This document shows, in pieces, positions 42,390-50,783 of a stretch of DNA of 64,000 nt. Below the pieces are notes generated by a model. The model was given only the letters and a program-made list of their open reading frames with translations, did no database searches and was not told the DNA's origin. The stretch's first letter is position 1, and each line of letters starts with the position of its first letter. Source of the DNA: Aliarcobacter skirrowii CCUG 10374 (GTDB taxonomy: Bacteria > Campylobacterota > Campylobacteria > Campylobacterales > Arcobacteraceae). The position numbers and the translations under genes were made by a program. The stretch covers positions 186,001-250,000 of the forward strand of contig NZ_CP032099.1 in NCBI RefSeq assembly GCF_003544835.1. Direction: 5' to 3'.

Positions 42390-42414
42390 ATATGCTTAAT
42401 CCTTATTTTAATTA

Positions 42415-43011
42415 TTAGTTAATTGAATCTAAATATTTTTTAATATCTTTTACAGTTTTATCATTTAAATTATTTATATGAAAACTTGAATATACTGAAC
42501 TTGATTTATTTCCAACTCCATGAACATACTCTTTATAACCAGCTAACATATCATCTTCGCTAAGTTTATTTAGTCTTGAACCACCAATATAGCTCTCACC
42601 TTTTTCTCCATGACAGTTTTGACATTTTGAGATATAGATAGTTTTTGCATCTTCAACTCTAACCTTTGCTTCTTGCTCTTTTTTTAAGTCCTCTTTCTGT
42701 TTTTGTTTTGCTAAAACCGAAGCACTAATAGCATCTAAATCCATTTGAGCAATATTTTGATTAGAGTTACTGTTTTGTTGCTCTTTTTTAAATATATAAA
42801 TATAGTTATTTCCATTTATTTTTATATCTGAAACAATATAACCCATTTTTTTCATATCATTAACTGAATGTTTTCCAGCACACTCACCACCATCAAGTGC
42901 TACTGTCTCAATTGTTGATAAAGATTTATGATTCTCTTTAAAACACATTGTTGTACTTGCAGATACAACTGTAGCTAAAAGTGAAATAGCCAATAAAACT
43001 CTTATTTTCAT
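42415..43011 (-). CDS. Periplasmic monohaem cytochrome c family protein
   Basis: 198 residues: signal peptide (hydrophobic 3-18, ending VSAST), an N-terminal domain with two Cys (23 and 44, perhaps a disulfide), a Gln/Asn/Lys-rich linker (about 76-118), and a C-terminal class I cytochrome c with CQNCHG (130-135). The axial Met is not obvious: the domain after the haem site has MLAGYKEYVHGVGN. Redox partner unknown. AAAGGAATT precedes the ATG. It lies between folB and prfB. Confidence 0.85.
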   Translation of the reverse strand: MKIRVLLAISLLATVVSASTTMCFKENHKSLSTIETVALDGGECAGKHSVNDMKKMGYIVSDIKINGNNYIYIFKKEQQNSNSNQNIAQMDLDAISASVLAKQKQKEDLKKEQEAKVRVEDAKTIYISKCQNCHGEKGESYIGGSRLNKLSEDDMLAGYKEYVHGVGNKSSSVYSSFHINNLNDKTVKDIKKYLDSIN

Positions 43012-43022
43012 AATAATTCCTT

Positions 43023-43334
43023 TTAAATAGATAGACTAACAATACAATCTTTCATAATTGTAGGTTTAGTAATTTTTAGTTTAAGATTAAAAATATCATA
43101 ATTTTCATTTAAAATTTGTTTTAAATCTTCTAAAGCATCTTCAAGTAAAAAATATTTCATCTGTTTTACTCTATTTTTGATTAGCTTAGAAACTTCAGCA
43201 TAATCTATAAATTCGCCATTTTTAAACTCATACTCAAAAGATATATTAATTATAACTTTCTGCTTTTTTACTCTTTCAAAATCAAGTATTCCAATAATTG
43301 TTTTAAAAGATAGATTTTCAATCTCTATTTTCAT
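43023..43334 (-). CDS. folB: Dihydroneopterin aldolase FolB
   Basis: FolB cleaves dihydroneopterin in folate synthesis. The 103 residues start KIEIENLSFKTIIGILDFER, where the usual YGYHGV loop is reduced to IIGILDFER, as in Campylobacter-type FolB. KQKVIINISFEYEF and YAEVSKLIKN follow and LKITKPTIM is the terminal strand. The start overlaps the plsY stop by 4 bases. Confidence 0.85.
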   Translation of the reverse strand: MKIEIENLSFKTIIGILDFERVKKQKVIINISFEYEFKNGEFIDYAEVSKLIKNRVKQMKYFLLEDALEDLKQILNENYDIFNLKLKITKPTIMKDCIVSLSI

Positions 43335-43954
43335 ACAACTTTTTTCTCTTCACCTTTTACAAGTCTAATAATATTTGGGATATGTTTATAAAAAACTATA
43401 AAAGCTATTAAATACATTGGTACGTTTGATCCAACATTTAAACCATCATATATAAAATTTGCACTTACTAAAACAGCTATTAGTGCAATTAAAGAAGATA
43501 AAGATGATATTTTTAAAACTTTTGCGCAAAATGCCCAAACAATAGCACCAATAATAGTAGCATATGGAATTAAAACTATGTAAGCACCAAGTCCTGTTGC
43601 TACACCTTTTCCACCTTCAAATCCTAAAAATATTGAGTAGCAATGACCTAAAACTCCTAAAACTGCAATCATCCATAGTGTCTCTTGGCTTACATTAAAG
43701 CTAATAGCAATTAAAAGAGTAATAGTAACTTTAATTGCATCTAAAATAACTGTTGCAAGACCTAGTTTTTTTGCCAACTTTGGGTCTTTCTCTTTTACAA
43801 CTCTTAAAACATTTGTAGCTCCAATACTTTTGCTTCCAGACTCTTTTACATTAACACCTGCAAAAATTTTTGCCAAAATAAGACCAAAAGGAATAGAACC
43901 AGATAAATAGGCTAATATATAGAAAATTATATTTTGATTTGTCAGAAAATCCAT
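43331..43954 (-). CDS. plsY: Acyl-phosphate:glycerol-3-phosphate acyltransferase PlsY
   Basis: PlsY makes lysophosphatidic acid from acyl-phosphate in the inner membrane. 207 residues from ATG 43954, 6 bases after AAAGG; an in-frame TTG one codon earlier stands too close. Five or more membrane segments and the three motifs are seen: YLSGSIPFGLILAK, ESGSKSIGATNVLRV, and LGFEGGKGVATGLG. First gene of plsY-folB-cytochrome-prfB. Confidence 0.94.
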   Translation of the reverse strand: MDFLTNQNIIFYILAYLSGSIPFGLILAKIFAGVNVKESGSKSIGATNVLRVVKEKDPKLAKKLGLATVILDAIKVTITLLIAISFNVSQETLWMIAVLGVLGHCYSIFLGFEGGKGVATGLGAYIVLIPYATIIGAIVWAFCAKVLKISSLSSLIALIAVLVSANFIYDGLNVGSNVPMYLIAFIVFYKHIPNIIRLVKGEEKKVV

Positions 43955-44045
43955 CAAATACCTTTGTTGTTTTTTAAAATTAAATGAGATTATAACTAAA
44001 TTTTTGATATATTCCCACTTAATAAAAATTTAGAAGGTACTACTA

Positions 44046-45035
44046 TTGAATTTAAAAGAAGAGATTTTAAAACTAAAAAAAGAGTTAGATGTTACTGTTG
44101 TAGCCCATTTTTATCAAAGAGATGAAGTTTTTGAATTAGCTGATATTACAGGTGATAGTTTAGAGCTTGCTAAAAAAGTTATGGATACTAAAACAAAATA
44201 TGTAGTCTTTTGTGGTGTTGGTTTTATGGGAGAGAGTGTAAAAATAATGAGCCCCGAAAAAATAGTTCTAATGCCAAGAATTGCTTGTTGTGCAATGGCA
44301 AGAATGATAGATGAGGGTTATTTTGAAGAGAATTTAAAATTAATAAATGAAGCTGGAATTTCAAATGAAAATATTTTACCAATCACATATATTAACTCAA
44401 GTGCAAGAGTAAAAGCAAGAGTTGGAATGATGGGTGGAATGGTTTGTACATCATCAAATGCTTACAGAATTATAGAAAAAGGATTAGAATCTGGTAAAAA
44501 AATATTTTTTGTTCCAGATCGTTGTTTGGGACAAAATTTTGCTAAAAGTTTAAACCTTAAATCAGCAGTTGTTGGAGATGGAACTAATTTAAAAGATGCA
44601 GATATTATCTGTTACAATGGATTTTGTAGCGTACATCAACAATTCAATGTTGATGATATAGATTTTTATAGAGCTAAATATCCAGGTATTTTGGTTGCAG
44701 TTCATCCTGAGTGTGATCCAAAAGTTTGTGAAAAAGCTGATTTTATTGGATCAACTTCACAACTTATAACATATATAAAAAATTTACCAATTGAGCAAAA
44801 AGTTGTTGTTGGAACAGAGTTTAATATGGTAAATCGTTTAAGAGAGAAAAATACATATATTTTAAGTTCAACAAAACCAGAGTGTCCAACTATGAATGAG
44901 ACAACTTTAGAGCATTTATATGCAACTTTAAAATCTATAAAAGATAACAAAATATCTCCACTAACAGAGATAACAGTAGATGAAGATACTATAAAATGGG
45001 CGAAAATAGCTCTACAAAGGATGTTTGAGATATGA
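44046..45035 (+). CDS. nadA: Quinolinate synthase NadA
   Basis: NadA condenses iminoaspartate with dihydroxyacetone phosphate to quinolinate using a 4Fe-4S cluster. The 329 residues show VVAHFYQRDEVFELAD, GDSLELA, FCGVGFMGES, a cluster Cys in MPRIACCAMA, PDRCLGQNF, HPECDPKVCEKADFIGST and the last cluster Cys near the tail in KPECPTMNETTLEHLY. Start is TTG at 44046 after AGAAGG. NadC follows with a 4-base overlap. Confidence 0.95.
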   Translation: MNLKEEILKLKKELDVTVVAHFYQRDEVFELADITGDSLELAKKVMDTKTKYVVFCGVGFMGESVKIMSPEKIVLMPRIACCAMARMIDEGYFEENLKLINEAGISNENILPITYINSSARVKARVGMMGGMVCTSSNAYRIIEKGLESGKKIFFVPDRCLGQNFAKSLNLKSAVVGDGTNLKDADIICYNGFCSVHQQFNVDDIDFYRAKYPGILVAVHPECDPKVCEKADFIGSTSQLITYIKNLPIEQKVVVGTEFNMVNRLREKNTYILSSTKPECPTMNETTLEHLYATLKSIKDNKISPLTEITVDEDTIKWAKIALQRMFEI

Positions 45036-45853
45036 TAAATATAAAAAGATTTGTAAAACATGCAATCAATGAAGATAATGGAAGAGGGGATCTGTTTTAT
45101 GATATTGCTCCTGAAGGTAAATTTACAGCAAAAATAATTTCAAAAAGTGAAGGAATTTTAGCAGGTGTTAAGTATGCAGAGATTTTGGCTCAAACAGAAA
45201 AAATAAAGATAAATTTTTTAAAAAAAGATGGAGATAAAATTCTTGCTGGTGATATTTTAGCAACACTTGAAGGAAGAGCTGCAAAACTTCTATCATGCGA
45301 GAGAACACTTTTAAATATGCTTCAACACGCAAGTGGAATTGCAACAATGGCAAATAGGTATGTAAAAAAACTTGAAGGTTACAAAGTTGTTTTACTTGAT
45401 ACTAGAAAAACACGACCACATTTAAGAGATTTTGAAAAGTATGCTTCAAGAGTTGGAGGAGCTATAAATCATAGGCTTGGACTTGATGATTGTTTGATGT
45501 TAAAAGATACTCACTTAAGAACTATTGATGATCTTTGTGAGTTTGTAAAAATAGCTAGAAAAAGAATCTCTTGGGTTACAAAAATAGAGATAGAGTGTGA
45601 GACAATGGAACAAGTTATTAAAGCTATGAGTGCTGGTGCTGATATTATTATGTGTGATAATATGACTTTGGATCAAATAAGAGAAGTTGTAATGTTTAAA
45701 GATAGCTCATATCCTCATGTTTTAATTGAAGCAAGTGGAAATATAAATCTTGATACTATTTGCGATTATGCAAAAACAGGTGTTGATGCTGTTAGTAGTG
45801 GAAGTATAATTCATCAAGCAACATGGCTTGATTTTTCAATGAGAGTTGATTAA
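45032..45853 (+). CDS. nadC: Nicotinate-nucleotide pyrophosphorylase (carboxylating) NadC
   Basis: NadC converts quinolinate and PRPP to nicotinate mononucleotide, the step after NadA. The 273 residues carry NEDNGRGDLFYDI, CERTLLNMLQHASGIATMA, LDTRKTRPHLR, GGAINHRLGLDDCLMLKDTH and IEASGNINLDTI. The start overlaps the nadA stop, so the two enzymes are translated together. Confidence 0.96.
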   Translation: MINIKRFVKHAINEDNGRGDLFYDIAPEGKFTAKIISKSEGILAGVKYAEILAQTEKIKINFLKKDGDKILAGDILATLEGRAAKLLSCERTLLNMLQHASGIATMANRYVKKLEGYKVVLLDTRKTRPHLRDFEKYASRVGGAINHRLGLDDCLMLKDTHLRTIDDLCEFVKIARKRISWVTKIEIECETMEQVIKAMSAGADIIMCDNMTLDQIREVVMFKDSSYPHVLIEASGNINLDTICDYAKTGVDAVSSGSIIHQATWLDFSMRVD

Positions 45854-45859
45854 TAAATT

Positions 45860-46846
45860 ATGAAAAAAGATTTTACTTTTAAAAATCAAGTTGATACAAA
45901 TTTATATCAAGAGGCTTTAGAGCTAATAAAAAATAGTAGATATATTTTATTAATAACTCATGTAAATCCAGATCCAGATTCTATTGGGTCTGCTTTAGCT
46001 ATTTCAAACCTTTTGTATGAAAATAAGATAAAACATAAGGTTTTTAATATTAGCTCTGATTTGCCACAAAACTTAGATTTTTTAAGTAGATTTGAAAAAA
46101 TAACAGATATTTTTCCACCATTTTATGACTTAGCTATAAGTTTTGATTGTGGAACTTATAAACGACTTGGATTTGAAGTGCCAAAAGATATACCTTTGAT
46201 AAATTTTGATCATCATGCTTCAAATGAGAATTTTGGAACTATAAATATAGTAGATCCATATAAAAGTAGCACAGCTGAACTTGTGTTTGAGTTTTTTAAA
46301 TATAATGGTTTAAATATATCAAAAAATAGTGCTATTGCACTATATAGTGGTATTTATGATGATACTTTAGCTTTTTCTCTTCCAAGATGTGATGAGAAAA
46401 CATTTAAAAAAATAAACTTTTTAGTTGAGTGTGGAGCTAATCCTTCATTTATTGCAAGTAAGCTTTTACGAAGAGACTCTTTGGCAAAATATAGAATTAT
46501 TCCAAAAGTCTTAGATAGTTTAGAGCTTCATCAAAGTGGAGAGATAGCAACAATTTATGCTCTTGGTGAGTGGTTTAAACAAACAGGAGCTCATAGTAGA
46601 GATTGTGAAGATGCTCTTGATATGGTTATGAGTATGAGTATTGTAAAAATAGCTCTTTTTGTTAGATATATAAATGGAAGTTGCAGAGTATCTTTAAGAA
46701 GTAAAGGTGATATTGATGTATCGAAAATAGCAAAGATTTTTGATGGTGGAGGTCATTTTAATGCCTCTGGATGCACAATACAAATTGGTGATGTAGTTGA
46801 AGTAAAAAATTTAGTGTTAAAGGAAGTAAAGAAGATTTATGCGTAA
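45860..46846 (+). CDS. DHH-DHHA1 phosphoesterase (NrnA-like)
   Basis: 328 residues of the DHH family with the catalytic motifs THVNPDPDSIGSALA (DPD at 38-40), SFDCGTYKRLG, FDHHASNENFG and the C-terminal DHHA1 motif FDGGGHFNASG. NrnA-like members degrade nano-RNA and pAp; some hydrolyse cyclic di-AMP products. Which applies is not decided by the sequence. It overlaps the M23 peptidase gene by 8 bases. Confidence 0.9.
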   Translation: MKKDFTFKNQVDTNLYQEALELIKNSRYILLITHVNPDPDSIGSALAISNLLYENKIKHKVFNISSDLPQNLDFLSRFEKITDIFPPFYDLAISFDCGTYKRLGFEVPKDIPLINFDHHASNENFGTINIVDPYKSSTAELVFEFFKYNGLNISKNSAIALYSGIYDDTLAFSLPRCDEKTFKKINFLVECGANPSFIASKLLRRDSLAKYRIIPKVLDSLELHQSGEIATIYALGEWFKQTGAHSRDCEDALDMVMSMSIVKIALFVRYINGSCRVSLRSKGDIDVSKIAKIFDGGGHFNASGCTIQIGDVVEVKNLVLKEVKKIYA

Positions 46847-48218
46847 AAAAGGTTATTCAAATATTATAATTATTGTTGTTTTATTAGCTATTGTAGGTTT
46901 AGGTTCATATATTTTTTTATTAGGTAAAAGTAAACCAGATATATATTTTCAATTAGAGACAAATGAAGAGAAAATTTATTGGAATCTTAGAAAAGAGTTA
47001 GCTGTTGATATAGTTAGTAAAAGAAAAATTGCAAATTTTAAAGCAGTTTTAAAAGATGGTGAAAACCTAATAGAACTTGATAGTAAAATTTTAAAAGAGG
47101 ATTTAGATTCACAAGTTCATACATATTTAATTTTTCCACCAAAAACAAATAATTTAAATTCATCATCGAATTTAATTTTAGAAGTTACTGCAATGGATGA
47201 TAATAAAATAAACCATTTATTAAAAGAGGAATCAACAAAAAATGTTGATATTGTTATAGATAGAACATATCCAAAAGTAGAAGTTTTATCAAACTCTTAC
47301 TCTATAAAACAAGGTGGTAGTGCTGTTGTTGTTGCAAAAATTGAAGATGCTAATTTAAAAGATTATTATGTAACTTTTAATGATGATGTTATATTTGAAC
47401 TATTTCCATTTGAAAAAGAGGGTTATTTTGTATCAATTGTAACTTGGCCAATTGATTTAAAAGAGTTTAAAGGGTTCAATATTGTAAGTATGGATAAGGC
47501 TGGAAATAAAACAATTCAAAGAGTTCCTTATTATATTCAATCTTATGAACCAAAAATTGATAAACTAAAGATTAGTGACTCATTTATATACAGTGTCTCT
47601 AAAAATGTTTTAGAGATGAGTAACTTGCAAGTTCCAAATAGTGCTGAAGAGATTTTTATAAAAACAAATAAAGAGCTAAGAGAGAACAATCTAAAAACAA
47701 TTAGAAATGTTGTAATAGAGAACTTTAATCAAGAGCCAGTCTTATTTGATATAAAACCATTTCTAAGAATGAAAGGTGCAAAAACTTTTGCAAGATTTGG
47801 AGAGAGAAGACACTACTATTATAATGATGTAAAAATAGATGAGGCTTGGCATTTAGGAATAGATTGGGCTAGTGTAAAACATGCAAATGTATATACATCA
47901 AATAGTGGAAGAGTAATATTTAAAGATTATTTAGGTATTTATGGAGAGAGTATAATAATTGATCATGGATTAGGTTTATCATCTTTATATGCACATACAA
48001 GTAGTCAAAAAGTTGAAGTTGGTGATATGGTTGAAGCTGGAACATATATAGCAAATACAGGTTCAACTGGTGCAGTTTTTGGGGATCATTTACACTTTGG
48101 AATATTAATACAAGGAATAGAGGCAAATCCTAGCGAGTGGTTAGATGCTAAGTGGATTGATGAAAATATTGTAAATATAATATATAATGCGAAAGATATT
48201 ATAAAGGGCATAGAATGA
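46839..48218 (+). CDS. M23-family peptidoglycan metallopeptidase
   Basis: 459 residues: one N-terminal membrane segment (about 6-27), two periplasmic beta-rich domains (about 30-310), and a C-terminal LytM domain with His-x-Gly-x-Asp in [43 protein letters not shown], and the zinc pair HLHFG. All metal ligands are present, so it should be active. It may trim peptidoglycan cross-links for cell shape or division. Coupled to lpxC by a 4-base overlap. Confidence 0.9.
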   Translation: MRKKGYSNIIIIVVLLAIVGLGSYIFLLGKSKPDIYFQLETNEEKIYWNLRKELAVDIVSKRKIANFKAVLKDGENLIELDSKILKEDLDSQVHTYLIFPPKTNNLNSSSNLILEVTAMDDNKINHLLKEESTKNVDIVIDRTYPKVEVLSNSYSIKQGGSAVVVAKIEDANLKDYYVTFNDDVIFELFPFEKEGYFVSIVTWPIDLKEFKGFNIVSMDKAGNKTIQRVPYYIQSYEPKIDKLKISDSFIYSVSKNVLEMSNLQVPNSAEEIFIKTNKELRENNLKTIRNVVIENFNQEPVLFDIKPFLRMKGAKTFARFGERRHYYYNDVKIDEAWHLGIDWASVKHANVYTSNSGRVIFKDYLGIYGESIIIDHGLGLSSLYAHTSSQKVEVGDMVEAGTYIANTGSTGAVFGDHLHFGILIQGIEANPSEWLDAKWIDENIVNIIYNAKDIIKGIE

Positions 48219-49120
48219 AACAAAGAACTTTACAAAAAAGTGTAGAGATAGTTGGAATTGGTTTACATAAGGGTGTACCTGTAAAAATGAGGTTAGAACC
48301 ACTTCCTTCAAATAGTGGAATTATAATTTATAGAAGCGATGCAGGTGTTACAATACCTCTTAAAAAAGAGTTTGTTGTGGATACAAAAATGGCAACAGTT
48401 TTAGGAAAAGATGGAGTAGTAGTTTCAACTATTGAGCATCTTTTAAGTGCAATATATGCTTATGGAATAGATAATTTAAGAATTGTTTTAGATAATGATG
48501 AGATACCAATTTTAGATGGAAGTTCTTCTGGATATTGTATGTTAATAGATGAGGCTGGAATAGAAGAGCAAGATCAACCCAAAAAAGCAATTAAAATTAA
48601 AAAAGAGGTTGTTGTCGAGACTCCTGATGGAAAAAGAGTAGCTTTAAAACCATCAAATAAAATAGTTTATGATTTTGAAATAAAATTTGAACATCCAGCA
48701 ATAGGAACTCAAAATTATCATTTTGATTACTCAATAGAGGAGTACAAAGAGAGTATTGCAAAAGCAAGAACATTTGGATTTTTGCATGAAGTTCAATATT
48801 TAAGAAGTATAGGACTTGCTCTTGGTGGAAGTATGGAAAACGCAATAGTTTTGGATGAAACTAAAATATTAAATCCAGAAGGTCTTAGATATGAAAATGA
48901 GTTTGTAAGACATAAGATTTTAGATGCAATTGGTGATATGGCACTTTTAGAGTACACAATGATTGGTGAGTATGAAGCAGTTGCTGGAAGTCATCATCTA
49001 AATCATCTTTTAACAAAAAAACTTTATGAAGATAAAGAGAATTATGAAATAATTGATTTAGAAGAGGCAAAAGAGGAGGCAAGTGCCTTTGAATTAGCTT
49101 ATGCTAAAGAGTTAAATTAG
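48215..49120 (+). CDS. lpxC: UDP-3-O-acyl-N-acetylglucosamine deacetylase LpxC
   Basis: LpxC carries out the first committed step of lipid A synthesis, using zinc. The 301 residues have [20 protein letters not shown], the zinc His in [19 protein letters not shown], and the second zinc site [13 protein letters not shown], with [14 protein letters not shown] near the end. Presence fits a Gram-negative outer membrane. The start overlaps the M23 stop. Confidence 0.96.
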   Translation: MKQRTLQKSVEIVGIGLHKGVPVKMRLEPLPSNSGIIIYRSDAGVTIPLKKEFVVDTKMATVLGKDGVVVSTIEHLLSAIYAYGIDNLRIVLDNDEIPILDGSSSGYCMLIDEAGIEEQDQPKKAIKIKKEVVVETPDGKRVALKPSNKIVYDFEIKFEHPAIGTQNYHFDYSIEEYKESIAKARTFGFLHEVQYLRSIGLALGGSMENAIVLDETKILNPEGLRYENEFVRHKILDAIGDMALLEYTMIGEYEAVAGSHHLNHLLTKKLYEDKENYEIIDLEEAKEEASAFELAYAKELN

Positions 49121-49128
49121 AGGTAAAT

Positions 49129-49581
49129 TTGACAGAAGCTTTAGTTATAACTATATCAAATCCACTTTTAGTTGGAATTTATGAAAATAAAAAATTGATT
49201 AAGGAGTATAGATTAGATGGTCTTACATCTGATTTGCTTCCAATAAAGTTTAAAGAGATATTTGAAGAGTTTGATATAAAAAGGGTATCTTATGTAAATA
49301 CTCCTGGTTCTTTTATGTCAATAAAAATTGCTTATATATTCCTAAAAACTATTACAATGATTAAAAATATAGAGTTTTGTGCAGTTGATGGATTTAAATT
49401 TAATGAAAATAGTCCAATAAAAGCTTTAGGAAAAAAATATTTCATAAATACAAAAGATGGTCTTAAAGTAGATTTTTTAGAAAAAGGTTGTAAAATCTCG
49501 GATTTTAAATTACCAAATGGTTTAGAAACTTTGGAGTTTTCTAAAGATACTCTTCCAATATATAATTTACCAGCAGTCTAA
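49129..49581 (+). CDS. tsaB: Short TsaB-like protein (tRNA t6A modification)
   Basis: 150 residues with a TsaB-like N-terminal half: [20 protein letters not shown] (first strands) and the conserved loop [20 protein letters not shown] aligning with GPGSFTGVRIG of E. coli TsaB. Usual TsaB is about 220-230 residues, so the C-terminal half is missing or much shortened. Many Campylobacterota have this short form, by recall. TsaB is the platform that pairs TsaD with TsaE. Start is TTG at 49129 after AGAGG. Confidence 0.68.
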   Translation: MTEALVITISNPLLVGIYENKKLIKEYRLDGLTSDLLPIKFKEIFEEFDIKRVSYVNTPGSFMSIKIAYIFLKTITMIKNIEFCAVDGFKFNENSPIKALGKKYFINTKDGLKVDFLEKGCKISDFKLPNGLETLEFSKDTLPIYNLPAV

Positions 49582-49592
49582 AAGGAGAATAT

Positions 49593-50474
49593 TTGAGAGT
49601 AAGTGTACCAGCAACTAGTGCAAATTTAGGGCCAGGATTTGATTGTTTAGGATTAGCAGTAAATCTTAAAAATCAAGTCATTATAAAACCATCAAAATTT
49701 CACAGTGTTTCACTAAAAGGTGAGGGTTCTAATAACCCTGTTTTAAAAGACAATAATATGTTTATCTCTATTTTTAATGATTTTTATAACAATTTAACTT
49801 CAAGAAAGAGACATTTTAGATTTGAATTTTTTAATGAAATTCCACTATCAAGAGGTTTAGGAAGTTCATCTGCTGTTATAGTATCTGCAATTGCAAGTGC
49901 TTATGCAATTGAGGGAATAAAACTTGAAAAAGATAAATTATTGAATTTAGCTTTAGCTTATGAAAATCATCCAGATAATATAACACCTGCAGTGATGGGT
50001 GGTTTTTGTGTTGCAAGTGTTCAAGAGAATGAAGTTAAATATATAAATAAATCTATGCCAAAAACTTTAAAAGCTGTTGTTGTAATACCAAATAGAGCAA
50101 TCTCAACTCAACTATCAAGAAAAACTCTTCCATACAAATACTCAAAAGAGGATGCAATTTTTAATATTTCACACTCATCGCTTCTAACAGCATCTTTTAT
50201 GAGTGAAAACTGGGATATGTTAAAGTATGCTTCACAAGATATGTTTCATCAAAAATATAGAATGAAACATATGCCAGAGCTTTTTGAAGTTCAAAAAATA
50301 GCACTTTTAAATGGTGCTTTAATGAGTACACTTTCAGGCTCAGGTTCTACAATGTTAAGCATTTGTTTAAATGAAGATAGTAATAAATTAACTACTATTT
50401 TAAAAGAGAAGTTTCCTCATTTTAAAGTTCTAAGTGTAGATTTTGATAATGTTGGAGTTAGAGTTGAACTTTAA
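49593..50474 (+). CDS. thrB: Homoserine kinase ThrB
   Basis: ThrB phosphorylates homoserine in threonine synthesis. The 293 residues begin [19 protein letters not shown] (2-20), include the ATP loop [31 protein letters not shown], and the terminal GHMP motif [11 protein letters not shown]. Start is TTG at 49593 behind AAAGGAG, 11 bases after tsaB. Confidence 0.95.
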   Translation: MRVSVPATSANLGPGFDCLGLAVNLKNQVIIKPSKFHSVSLKGEGSNNPVLKDNNMFISIFNDFYNNLTSRKRHFRFEFFNEIPLSRGLGSSSAVIVSAIASAYAIEGIKLEKDKLLNLALAYENHPDNITPAVMGGFCVASVQENEVKYINKSMPKTLKAVVVIPNRAISTQLSRKTLPYKYSKEDAIFNISHSSLLTASFMSENWDMLKYASQDMFHQKYRMKHMPELFEVQKIALLNGALMSTLSGSGSTMLSICLNEDSNKLTTILKEKFPHFKVLSVDFDNVGVRVEL

Positions 50475-50499
50475 AAATCATATTTTAAGAAAAATTGGA

Positions 50500-50505
50500 T
50501 ATAAT
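50500..50505 (+). promoter_or_regulatory. -10 box (TATAAT) overlapping the ylxR start region
   Basis: Perfect TATAAT in the 33-base gap after thrB. A start near 50512 would fall inside the coding reading from 50508, so either translation begins at TTG 50517 or transcription comes mainly from upstream. Confidence 0.35.
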
Positions 50506-50507
50506 GT

Positions 50508-50783
50508 TTGGCTAATTTGAAAAAAATCTTAAGAACTTGTATTTTTTGTAGATCAAAAATAGAACAAAAAGAGCTTTTGAGATTTGTATATCAAAACGGT
50601 AGTTTGCTATATTATAATAAATTTGGCAGAAGCTTTTATCTGTGTGAACCTTGCACAATAAAGCTAAAAGATGATCTTAGTATAAAAGATAGTAAAAGAT
50701 TAGAAAAAGTGCTCCAAAAAGAGTGCAAAGATAAAGAAAACCATGTTAAACAACTTAAGGAGATTTTATTAGATGTCAGATAA
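50508..50783 (+). CDS. ylxR: YlxR/DUF448-family RNA-binding protein
   Basis: Up to 91 residues of the YlxR family, encoded before infB in most bacteria and thought to bind RNA. Four Cys form a zinc-ribbon-like set (Cys11, Cys14 in RTCIFCRSK; Cys46, Cys49 in YLCEPC), with KELLRFVYQNG between. Start uncertain: TTG 50508 or TTG 50517, neither with a Shine-Dalgarno. infB overlaps its end by 11 bases. Confidence 0.85.
   Translation: MANLKKILRTCIFCRSKIEQKELLRFVYQNGSLLYYNKFGRSFYLCEPCTIKLKDDLSIKDSKRLEKVLQKECKDKENHVKQLKEILLDVR

Noticed and set aside
44702-45061. Minus-strand frame of 119 codons over nadA
   Set aside because: It lies opposite conserved NadA motifs, so it is a shadow.
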